From: Glycomyces dulcitolivorans
GTDB lineage: Bacteria > Actinomycetota > Actinomycetes > Mycobacteriales > Micromonosporaceae
Assembly: GCF_003265355.1 (NCBI RefSeq)
Contig: NZ_QFRW01000313.1
Location: 1 to 32,908, forward strand
Direction of reading: 5' to 3'
Length of the DNA stretch: 32,908 nucleotides
Under the pieces are notes generated by a model that worked only from the letters and a program-made list of their open reading frames with translations, was not told the DNA's origin and made no database searches. The position numbers and the translations under genes were made by a program. The first letter of the stretch is position 1. Each line of letters begins with the position of its first letter. Shown piece after piece: positions 24,133 to 31,235 of the stretch.

Positions 24133-24167
24133 GTTGGCCTTCACTGCTCTGAAACAGAGCGGTTTCC
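24133..24167 (-). mobile_element. IS200/IS605-type right-end hairpin (omega-RNA scaffold end)
   Basis: On the minus strand: GGAAACC, then the stem GCTCTG, loop TTT, CAGAGC, then AGTGAAGGCCAAC. The order (GAA, short stem, TTT loop, GTGA-G, ending in CAA) matches the right end of ISDra2-like elements as I remember it. It begins 17 nt after the tnpB stop, the position expected for the transposon end and for the 3' part of an omega RNA. Confidence 0.6.
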
Positions 24168-24183
24168 ACCATACTGTGGCCAC

Positions 24184-25239
24184 TTACCTCGCGGCAGTGG
24201 TGATTCCTGCTTCTGTCCAGTCCCCGGCCGGCTGCCGGGCTTGGGATGGCGCGGATGCCCGCCCGCGCAGGTGCGCTAGCAGGTCTTCCACCGCTCCACA
24301 GGCGTTTTCCCTCTCGGCGAGCCCCGCCGCGAGAATGACCTTTGCAGCATTGACGTCCCGGTCATGGAGGACGCCGCAATGGTTGCACGCCCAGGATCGG
24401 ACTTGCAACGGCTTACGATCGCCGACCTTCCAGCAGGCGGAGCAGGTCCGCGTCGAGGGTTTGTGCAGGAAGTCCGAGCGCGCATCGGCGACCTCGGCGT
24501 GCACCGCCGCGACGGCCCTGCGGGCCTTCTTCCGGTTCGCCGAACCCGGCCGCTTGCGCGCCAGGCTCCGCTGCGCCCGCGCCAGCTTTCGCTCCTTGCC
24601 GCGGTAGCAGCGCGGTGCGGCGACCCGGCGGCCGTCGGATCCGGCGAGGAAGGATCGCAACCCCAGATCGAGGCCCAACGCCCCTCCACCTCCCAGCGGG
24701 CTCGGTTCGACCTCGCACACGAACGAGGCGAAGTACCGGCCCGCCGCGTCCTTGACCACCGTCACGCTCGACGGCTCACCCGGCAGGTCCCTCGACCAGA
24801 CGACCTTGACCTCACCGATTCCCGGCAGCCGAAGGCGCCGGTCCGAGGTGATCCTGAAACGCGAGTTCCGGGTGAACCGCACCGCCTGGCGCCGGTCACG
24901 GCGGGACTTGAAGCGCGGCATGCCCACTGAACCGCGCGCCCGCTTGCCGGTCATCGCGTCGAAATAGCCCCGATAGGCCCGGTTGGCGTCCCGGACCGCC
25001 TGCTGAAGCGCCACCGATGAGACCTCCGCCAGCCAGGCCCGGTCCTCCCGCCGCTTCGCCTCCGTCACCACCAGCCGCGAGACTTCGGCGTCGCCGACCC
25101 ATGGGTTCCCCGCTTCGAAGGCCGCCCTGCGCAGTGCGATCACGTCGTTGAACACCACCCGGCAGCACCCGAACGCCTTCGCCAGCGCGGCTTCCTGGCC
25201 GGCGCTGGGGTGGAGGCGGTAGCGATAACGAAGCCGCAT
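24184..25239 (-). CDS. tnpB: IS605-family TnpB with RuvC-II segment deleted, 351 aa
   Basis: The frame is open from ATG 25239 to TAA 24186. The N-terminal part is normal actinobacterial TnpB (RYRYRLHPSAGQEAALAKAFG, CRVVFNDVIALRRAA, SSVTVVKDAAGRYFASFVCEVE). RuvC-I Asp is present in LGLDLGLRSF (D191). The zinc finger C266/C269/C285/C288 and the RuvC-III HDRDVNAA (D293/D295) are present. Between ADARSDFLHK (K260) and PSTRTCSACW (from P261) about 60-65 residues expected in the family are missing, including the segment with the catalytic Glu (usually VEDL). Both sides of the gap normally have an STR-like word, so deletion between short repeats is likely. Nuclease activity should be lost, while RNA and TAM binding parts largely remain. 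There is no tnpA. It lies between hppA and topA on the same strand. Confidence 0.85.
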   Translation of the reverse strand: MRLRYRYRLHPSAGQEAALAKAFGCCRVVFNDVIALRRAAFEAGNPWVGDAEVSRLVVTEAKRREDRAWLAEVSSVALQQAVRDANRAYRGYFDAMTGKRARGSVGMPRFKSRRDRRQAVRFTRNSRFRITSDRRLRLPGIGEVKVVWSRDLPGEPSSVTVVKDAAGRYFASFVCEVEPSPLGGGGALGLDLGLRSFLAGSDGRRVAAPRCYRGKERKLARAQRSLARKRPGSANRKKARRAVAAVHAEVADARSDFLHKPSTRTCSACWKVGDRKPLQVRSWACNHCGVLHDRDVNAAKVILAAGLAERENACGAVEDLLAHLRGRASAPSQARQPAGDWTEAGITTAAR

Positions 25240-25252
25240 GGCCCCAAGGCAA

Positions 25253-25283
25253 TCACAGAAAATGACGGTTTCACGGAAATGAC
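25253..25283. repeat. Short direct repeat upstream of tnpB
   Basis: TCACAGAAAATGAC (25253-25266) and TCACGGAAATGAC (25271-25283) are near-identical words 18 nt apart, between the hppA terminator and the tnpB start. They are AT-richer than their surroundings. They could be remains of the insertion sequence's left end, or a tandem protein-binding site. The left boundary and target motif of the element cannot be fixed. Confidence 0.45.
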
Positions 25284-25285
25284 AC

Positions 25286-25320
25286 GCGTGTGCCCCGTTC
25301 CGAGGGAACGGGGCACACGC
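25286..25320 (-). terminator. Terminator of hppA
   Basis: A perfect 16-bp stem (25286-25301 with 25305-25320) with the loop GAG starts 20 nt after the hppA stop at 25341. On the minus strand it is followed by GCGTGTCATTTCC, with no T tract. Its length and position make termination likely. It also separates hppA transcription from tnpB. Confidence 0.8.
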
Positions 25321-25340
25321 CGAGATGAGGACCCGGAAAG

Positions 25341-27674
25341 CTAGCCGACCTCGACCGACTCACGCTGCTCCGGGGCGCGGGCTTCCCCCGCCTCCACCAC
25401 CGCGGAACGGCGCTTGGAGACGAGGATCGCGGCCACGAGGGCCGCGAGCGCGACGCCCGCGATGATCCAGCGGACGGGGCCGCCGGACTCGGAGCCGACG
25501 CCCTCGACCGTGTAGACGACCACGGCCGGGGCGATGATGAGGCTCACCAGGTTCATGACCTTGAGGAGCGGGTTGATGGCCGGGCCGGCGGTGTCCTTGA
25601 ACGGGTCGCCGACCGTGTCGCCGATGACGGCCGCGGCGTGGGCCTCGGAGCCCTTGCCGCCGTGGTTGCCGTCCTCGACGTCCTTCTTCGCGTTGTCCCA
25701 GGCGCCGCCCGAGTTCGCGAGCATGACGGCCATGAGGACGCCGCACGCGATCGCGCCGGCGAGGTAGGCCGCGAGCGGGCCCACGCCGAGGCCGAAGCCG
25801 ACCGCGATGGGCGCGGTGATCGCGAGCAGGCCCGGGGTGACCAGCTCGCGCTGGGCGTCGCGGGTGCAGATGTCGACGACGCGGCCGTACTCGGGCCGCT
25901 GGGTGCCCTCCATGATCCCGGGGAAGCGCGCGAACTGGTCGCGGACCTCGTTGACGACGGCGCCGGCGGAGCGGGCGACGGCGTTCACGGCGAGGCCGGA
26001 GAACAGGAACACGACGCTCGCGCCGATGATGAAGCCGACGATGTTGATCGGGTCGGCGATGTTCAGCGTCTCGAACAGGGCGCCGCCGGCGAGGCCCTCG
26101 GAGGCCACGGCGTCGGTGTAGGACCCGAACAGGGCGGTCGCGGCCAGGACCGCGGTCGCGATCGCGATGCCCTTGGTGATCGCCTTGGTGGTGTTGCCGA
26201 CCGCGTCGAGGTCGGTGAGCGTCTGGGCCGCGTCGCCTTCCACGTCGCCGGACATCTCGGCCACGCCCTGCGCGTTGTCGCTGATGGGCCCGAAGGTGTC
26301 CATGGCGACGATGACGCCGACGGTGGTGAGCAGGCCGCAGCCGGCGAGCGCCACCGCGAACAGGCTCACGAGGAAGACCCCGCCGCCGAGCATGTACGCG
26401 CCGAGGATCGCCGCGGCGATCGTGAGCGCGGTGTACACGGCCGATTCGAGGCCGAGCGAGAAGCCCGAGAGGATGTTCGTGGCCGCGCCCGTGCGGGTCG
26501 AGGCCGAGACGGTCCTGGTCGGCTTGTAGCGGGTGTCGGTGTAGTACCCGGTCAGCGCGAGGATCGCGGCGGCCAGGGCGATGCCGATGAGGACGGAGGC
26601 GACGGCGAGGACCTGCGGGCCCACGGGGATGTTCGCGATGTCCTCGGCCGAGACGCGGCCGCCGAGGTCGGACCAGGCCGACGGGACGTACCAGAACACG
26701 GCGGCGGCGGTGAGCGCCGCCGCGGCGAACGCGGAGATGTAGAACGCGCGGTTGATCGCGGTCAGGCCCGAGGCGTCGGAGGCGCGCATGCGGGTGATGA
26801 CCACGCCGAGGATCGCGACGACGATGCCGACGGAAGCGACCAGCAGCGGCAGGATCAGGCCGGTCTCGCCGAAGGCGGCGCGGCCGAGGATGAGGCTGGC
26901 GACGAGCACGACGGCGTAGGACTCGAACAGGTCCGCGGCCATGCCGGCGCAGTCGCCGACGTTGTCGCCCACGTTGTCGGCGATGGTCGCCGGGTTGCGC
27001 GGGTCGTCCTCGGGGATGCCCTGCTCGACCTTGCCGACCAGGTCGGCGCCGACGTCGGCGGCCTTGGTGAAGATGCCGCCGCCGACCCGCATGAACATGG
27101 CCAGGAGCGCGGCACCGAAGCCGAAGCCCTCCAGGACCACGGGGGCGTCGCCGTTGTAGACGAACACGACGACCGCCGCGCCGAGCAGGCCCAGGCCGAC
27201 GGTGAGGAACCCGACCACGCCGCCGGTGCGGAAGGCCAGGTGCATCGCCTTGGTCGGCTCGCCGTCGCGGGCCGCGGACGCCACGCGCACGTTCGCGCGG
27301 GTCGCCAGGCTCATGCCGGCCCAGCCGATGAACGAGCTGAACAGGGCGCCGACGATGAAGAACAGGCTCCGTCCGATGCGGACGTCGTTGCCGCCTTCGG
27401 CCGGCAGCAGGAACAGCAGGACCACGGCGATGACGACGAAGATGCTCAGCGCCTTGAACTGGCGCTTCAGGTAGGCCGAGGCGCCCTCCTGGACGGCCCC
27501 GGAGATCTCCCGCATCTTGTCGGTGCCGGTCCCGGCGCTCAGGATGCTCTTGACGAGCGCCGCGGCGCCGCCGAGCGCGATGAGCGCCAGGACGGCCGCG
27601 AGCACGACGAGGCTGAGGTTCGCGCCTTCAAGCGCGCCTACGCCCTCGTCGCCGTTGGCGAGCAACGTATGCAT
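25341..27674 (-). CDS. hppA: K+-independent H+-translocating membrane pyrophosphatase, 777 aa
   Basis: Integral membrane proton pump driven by pyrophosphate hydrolysis, with about 16 transmembrane segments. The substrate site is seen in GGGIFTKAADVGADLVGKVEQGIPEDDPRNPATIADNVGDNVGD, and again in VAMDTFGPISDNAQGVAEM and GDTVGDPFKDTAGPAINPLLKV. The segment DAVGNTTKAITKG has Lys where K+-dependent enzymes have Ala (GNTTAA), so it should be the K+-independent H+ type. ATG 27674 follows GGAGGA at seven bases, a very strong ribosome binding site. It lies downstream of the BldG-like gene pair on the same strand with a 190-nt gap, and a large hairpin closes it. Length is normal. Confidence 0.97.
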   Translation of the reverse strand: MHTLLANGDEGVGALEGANLSLVVLAAVLALIALGGAAALVKSILSAGTGTDKMREISGAVQEGASAYLKRQFKALSIFVVIAVVLLFLLPAEGGNDVRIGRSLFFIVGALFSSFIGWAGMSLATRANVRVASAARDGEPTKAMHLAFRTGGVVGFLTVGLGLLGAAVVVFVYNGDAPVVLEGFGFGAALLAMFMRVGGGIFTKAADVGADLVGKVEQGIPEDDPRNPATIADNVGDNVGDCAGMAADLFESYAVVLVASLILGRAAFGETGLILPLLVASVGIVVAILGVVITRMRASDASGLTAINRAFYISAFAAAALTAAAVFWYVPSAWSDLGGRVSAEDIANIPVGPQVLAVASVLIGIALAAAILALTGYYTDTRYKPTRTVSASTRTGAATNILSGFSLGLESAVYTALTIAAAILGAYMLGGGVFLVSLFAVALAGCGLLTTVGVIVAMDTFGPISDNAQGVAEMSGDVEGDAAQTLTDLDAVGNTTKAITKGIAIATAVLAATALFGSYTDAVASEGLAGGALFETLNIADPINIVGFIIGASVVFLFSGLAVNAVARSAGAVVNEVRDQFARFPGIMEGTQRPEYGRVVDICTRDAQRELVTPGLLAITAPIAVGFGLGVGPLAAYLAGAIACGVLMAVMLANSGGAWDNAKKDVEDGNHGGKGSEAHAAAVIGDTVGDPFKDTAGPAINPLLKVMNLVSLIIAPAVVVYTVEGVGSESGGPVRWIIAGVALAALVAAILVSKRRSAVVEAGEARAPEQRESVEVG

Positions 27675-27864
27675 GAATTTCCTCCATAGAAAAGAAGCAG
27701 CGCAGGCAGGGCGCGCCCCTTCACAGACACGTAAGGGGCCGCGTACGGGTGGACGCGGCCGGTGCCGCGCTTGGCGACGCGACTGGCATAACGTGCGGAG
27801 TGTAACGATGTGAGGGCTTTCGGAGTGGGTTCGGTCACGCCTGTTCGGCGGGGTGTCCGGGGCC
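27675..27864 (-). promoter_or_regulatory. hppA leader region with stacked hairpins
   Basis: 190 nt without a gene. It contains an 8-bp perfect stem (27737-27744 with 27753-27760) that may terminate the upstream gene or lie in the hppA leader. A 6-bp CCCCTT/AAGGGG stem (27717-27722 with 27734-27739) overlaps it by three bases, so the two cannot form together, and a GGGCGCGCCC palindrome lies at 27709-27718. On the minus strand TACACT (in CGTTACACTCC) near 27800 fits TANNNT. No known riboswitch is recognised. Confidence 0.35.
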
Positions 27865-28386
27865 TCAGTGGTCGGCCTGCGAACCCGACCCGGGGAGGGG
27901 CCAGCTCATGCTCACCGTGGTCCCGCCGTCGGCGCTGGGACCGGTCACGACCAGGTCTTCGACCAGTCCGCCGAGGACGATGAGGGTGATCTCCTCGGAG
28001 AGGGTGTCCTCTTCGAGCGCGTCGTGATCGCTCGCTCGCGCATCGCCGCCGACCGCGGCCGCACCGACCCGGTCCCCGGAGCGCGCGCGCAGATCCTGCG
28101 CATTGTCGGTGATTTTCGCAACAAAACGATCACCGATCGAAAATTCTACGCGCACGAGGTCGCGCAGTCCGCGGTCGCGGTGCCGCAGGACCGCGCGCGT
28201 GCACGCCTCGCCGACGGCCTGGCGCACCTCGTCGAGGAGCCCGGTCGCGACGCCCGCGTGTGCCGCGACGTCGGCGGCCACGAGCCGGGCGGCCCGCACG
28301 TACGCGGCGGCCGGGGTGAAGGCGAACCGGACCGTGGCGGGCTCGGGCCGCCTGCCTCCGGAGCGGTCGTGCCTGGATCCGTTCAC
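27865..28386 (-). CDS. RsbW-like anti-sigma/ATPase-fold protein with degenerate nucleotide site, 173 aa
   Basis: GHKL-like fold partner of an anti-anti-sigma factor. GTG 28386 overlaps the stop of the BldG-like gene by GTGA. The core is PATVRFAFTPAAAYVRAARLVAADVAAHAG, then LLDEVRQAVGEACTRAVLRH, where an active kinase has Asn (EACTNAV), and FVAKITDNAQDL, where the DxGxG box of ATP binding is not recognisable. It is therefore unlikely to be a normal serine kinase. The position downstream of bldG resembles the anti-sigma-like partner (SCO3548-type) in Streptomyces; the substitution could be shared by that whole group. It could bind BldG and a sigma factor without phosphorylating, with another kinase acting on BldG. 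Its sigma partner is not in the window. Confidence 0.82.
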   Translation of the reverse strand: MNGSRHDRSGGRRPEPATVRFAFTPAAAYVRAARLVAADVAAHAGVATGLLDEVRQAVGEACTRAVLRHRDRGLRDLVRVEFSIGDRFVAKITDNAQDLRARSGDRVGAAAVGGDARASDHDALEEDTLSEEITLIVLGGLVEDLVVTGPSADGGTTVSMSWPLPGSGSQADH

Positions 28387-28742
28387 TCGCCGGGCACCGC
28401 TTCCCGGACGTCCAGGACCTTGTCGAGCCCGGTGAGGTCCAGGAGCTTGCGGATGCGGGGGTTCGCGCACACGACGACGAGGCTGCCGCCGGCGTCGGTC
28501 AGGCGCCGCCGGGCACCGATGAGGACGCCCAGGCCGGTCGAGTCGCAGAACTCGGTGGGGGTGAGGTCGATGGCCACCCGCATGCGGCCCTCGGAGGAGA
28601 GCTGGCGGACGGCTTCGCGCAGCTGCGGGGCGGTGTACATGTCGATCTCGCCGGTGACGCTGATGACCGCGTAGTCCCCGACGGTCGAAAGGCCCAGTCC
28701 CAGTTCGGGCTCGGGCGCACCGTCGCCTGAAGTTCCCCTCAC
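28383..28742 (-). CDS. bldG: BldG-like STAS anti-sigma factor antagonist, 119 aa
   Basis: STAS-domain anti-anti-sigma factor: LGLGLSTVGDYAVISVTGEIDMYTAPQLREAV, then FCDSTGLGVLIGARRRL with the Ser expected to be phosphorylated (DSTGLG), and RIRKLLDLTGLDKVLDV. GEIDMYTAPQLRE and STGLGVL correspond closely to BldG of Streptomyces, which controls development and antibiotic production. GTG 28742 is chosen since AGGAG lies seven bases upstream and the fold begins soon after; ATG 28781 is in frame but poorly supported. It is followed by an overlapping anti-sigma-like gene and preceded by a divergent helicase gene, as in the bldG locus as I remember it. A role in development of this organism is inference. 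Confidence 0.85.
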   Translation of the reverse strand: MRGTSGDGAPEPELGLGLSTVGDYAVISVTGEIDMYTAPQLREAVRQLSSEGRMRVAIDLTPTEFCDSTGLGVLIGARRRLTDAGGSLVVVCANPRIRKLLDLTGLDKVLDVREAVPGE

Positions 28743-28909
28743 GCCGTCTCTCCTACCTGGCTGGAGTGTGTCTTGGCCCATAAGCGTACTGCGTTGCGAG
28801 TGGACCGGAGCCGGGAGCTTATGACCGGATTGCGGGCGACGGGTGCCGACGGACCGCTTGCGGTCCGCGCCGGAGGCGTTGTGTCGGTCCGCTGCGGCAT
28901 CATTGCAGG

Positions 28910-31228
28910 ATGCCCGCGGACCAGCTCATCGCCGCCCTCGACAGTGACGAGGGCGGCCTCAGGCACCTCCGGAAGCTCCCGCCCCGGGCCTCGGTGCGCA
29001 GCCCGTGGCCCGAGTGGGTGCCCGAGGACGTCCGCAAGTCCTTGGAGGACACCGGGATCACCCTCCCGTGGCCGCACCAGGCCGAGGCCGCCACGCACGC
29101 GTTCGAGGGCCGCGACACCGTCATCGCCACCGGCACCGCCTCCGGCAAGAGCCTCGCATACCTGCTGCCGGTCCTCACCGAAGCGGCCGCCGAAGGACCG
29201 GGCCGCACGCTCTACCTCGCGCCGACGAAGGCCCTCGCGGCCGACCAGGCCCGCGCGGTGGCGGAGTTCGCGATCCCGGGCCTGATCCCGGCGATCGTCG
29301 ACGGCGACACCCCGTTCGAGCACCGCCAGTGGGCGCAGCGCTTCGCGAACCTGGTCCTGTCCAACCCCGACCTGCTCCACCACTCGCTGCTCCCCCGCCA
29401 CCGCATGTGGCGCTCGCTCCTCAAGGACCTCAAGTACGTCGTGGTCGACGAGTGCCACGTCTACCGGGGCGTCTTCGGCGCCCACGTGGCCCTGACCCTG
29501 CGCCGGCTCCTGCGCCTCGCCGAGCACTACGGCGCGAACCCGACGGTGATCGCCGCCAGCGCCACGGCCGCCGACCCGGCCGCGTCCCTGTCGGTCCTCA
29601 CCGGACGGCCCGCCACGGCGGTCACCGTGGACTCCTCGCCGTCCCCGGGCGCCACGGTGGCCCTGTGGGAGCCGGTGACGTACGAGATCGACGGCGAGCC
29701 GCAGCAGGCCTCGACGCTGAGCGAGACGGCCCGGATGCTCGCGCAGCTGGTGAGGCGCGGCGTGCGCACGCTCGCGTTCGTGCCCTCCCGGCGCGGCGCG
29801 GAGATCGTTGCGGCCGAAGCGAAGTCGCGCCTCGGCGCGGACCCGGCGGCGGGCCGGATCGCGGCCTACCGGGCCGGGTACCTGCGCGAGCACCGCCGCG
29901 ACCTCGAAGCGGACCTGCGCGAGGGCCGCCTGCTCGGGGTGGCGACGACGAACGCCCTCGAACTCGGCATCGACGTGACGGGCCTGGACGCGGTGCTGCT
30001 GTGCGGCTACCCGGGGCGCCTGGCGTCGTTCTGGCAGCAGATCGGTCGGGCCGGGCGCGGGGACACCGAGGCGCTCGCGGTGATGCTCGCGAAGGACGAC
30101 CCGCTCGACACGTACCTGGTGCACCACCCGGAGGCGATCTTCGACCGCCCGGTGGAGGCGAGCGTGTGCGACCCGTCGAACCCGTACGTCCTCGCCGGGC
30201 ACCTGTGCCTGGCTGCGGAGGAGCTGCCGCTCAAGGAGTCCGACCTGGCGTCGATCCCCGGCAGCCGCGAGGTGGCCGATCAGCTCTGCGAGCAGAAGCT
30301 CCTGCGCAAGCGGGCCGGGGGCCGCTACTACTGGATCGGCTCGGAGCGCCCGCAGGTGACGCTGCGCGGGTCCGGGCCGATGGGCGTGGACATCGCGGAG
30401 ACGAGCACGGGCCGCCTCATCGGCACGGTCGACGCGGCCGCCTCGCACCGCCTCGTCCACCGCGGCGCCCTGTACCTGCACCAGGGCGAGTCGTACCTCG
30501 TGGACGACCTCGACCTGGAGGAGGGCCTGGCGCTGGTGCACGCGGCGAAGCCGCCGTGGACGACGAGCGCGCAGGAGATCACCCACCTGGAGATCCTCGC
30601 CGAGCGCGAGCGCCTGGAGATGGGCGACGTGACCCTCAGTCTCGGCGACGTGGAGGTGACGTCGTGCGTCATCTCCTACCAGCGCCGCCGCCTGCCTTCG
30701 GGCGAGGTGATCGACACGCAGCAGCTCGACCTGCCGCCGCAGACGCTGCGCACCGTCGCGGTCTGGTGGACGGTCGACCCCGAATCGCTTGAGGGCCTGC
30801 GCGACCTGGCGGGCTCGCTCCACGCCGCCGAGCACGCCTCGATCGGTCTGCTCCCGCTGATCGCCACGTGCGACCGCTGGGACATCGGCGGCCTCTCGAC
30901 CGCCGCCCACATGGACACCGAGCTGCCGACGGTCTTCGTCTACGACGGGCACCCGGGCGGCGCGGGCTTCGCCGAGCAGGCGTTCCGCAAGTGGACCGAC
31001 TGGCTCCGCGCCACCCGCGAGGCGATCTCCGGCTGCGAGTGCACGACCGGCTGCCCCTCCTGCATCCAGAGCCCCAAGTGCGGCAACGGCAACGAGCCCC
31101 TGAGCAAACCCGGCGCCCTGACCCTCCTCGGCAAGGTCCTCGCAGCGGGCGAGGGCCCGGTCGAGTCCAAGGTCTTCGACCGCAAGCCCCCCAAGGAAGA
31201 GGACGACCTCTGGCCGGGCGACTTCTAG
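28910..31228 (+). CDS. DEAD/DEAH-box helicase with C-terminal Cys cluster (MrfA-like, DUF1998), 772 aa
   Basis: Superfamily 2 helicase. Motifs in order: PWPHQAEAATHAFEGRDTVIATGTASGKS (Q-like box and Walker A), YLAPTKALAADQ (Ia), VVVDECHVYRG (II, DECH), ASATAAD (III), TLAFVPSRRGAEIV (IV), GVATTNALELGIDV (V), QQIGRAGRGD (VI). The C-terminal half is the DUF1998-type region with GGAGFAEQAF and four cysteines in SGCECTTGCPSCIQSPKCG (about residues 705-725). This layout is that of MrfA, a DNA repair helicase of the Hrq1 type described in Bacillus. ATG 28910 has no normal ribosome binding site. It is divergent from the BldG-like gene, as in Streptomyces. A role in crosslink or monoadduct repair is by family analogy. 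Confidence 0.92.
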   Translation: MPADQLIAALDSDEGGLRHLRKLPPRASVRSPWPEWVPEDVRKSLEDTGITLPWPHQAEAATHAFEGRDTVIATGTASGKSLAYLLPVLTEAAAEGPGRTLYLAPTKALAADQARAVAEFAIPGLIPAIVDGDTPFEHRQWAQRFANLVLSNPDLLHHSLLPRHRMWRSLLKDLKYVVVDECHVYRGVFGAHVALTLRRLLRLAEHYGANPTVIAASATAADPAASLSVLTGRPATAVTVDSSPSPGATVALWEPVTYEIDGEPQQASTLSETARMLAQLVRRGVRTLAFVPSRRGAEIVAAEAKSRLGADPAAGRIAAYRAGYLREHRRDLEADLREGRLLGVATTNALELGIDVTGLDAVLLCGYPGRLASFWQQIGRAGRGDTEALAVMLAKDDPLDTYLVHHPEAIFDRPVEASVCDPSNPYVLAGHLCLAAEELPLKESDLASIPGSREVADQLCEQKLLRKRAGGRYYWIGSERPQVTLRGSGPMGVDIAETSTGRLIGTVDAAASHRLVHRGALYLHQGESYLVDDLDLEEGLALVHAAKPPWTTSAQEITHLEILAERERLEMGDVTLSLGDVEVTSCVISYQRRRLPSGEVIDTQQLDLPPQTLRTVAVWWTVDPESLEGLRDLAGSLHAAEHASIGLLPLIATCDRWDIGGLSTAAHMDTELPTVFVYDGHPGGAGFAEQAFRKWTDWLRATREAISGCECTTGCPSCIQSPKCGNGNEPLSKPGALTLLGKVLAAGEGPVESKVFDRKPPKEEDDLWPGDF

Positions 31229-31235
31229 GGCGCGG

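Noticed and set aside
24146-24160. GCTCTG-AAA-CAGAGC as a regulator operator of topA
   Set aside because: The surrounding bases match an IS605-type right end better, and it begins 23 nt after the tnpB stop. It does not match the SOS box GAAC-N4-GTTC.
24184-25239. tnpB as an intact, active RNA-guided nuclease
   Set aside because: No residue block corresponding to the RuvC-II Glu segment is present between K260 and C266.
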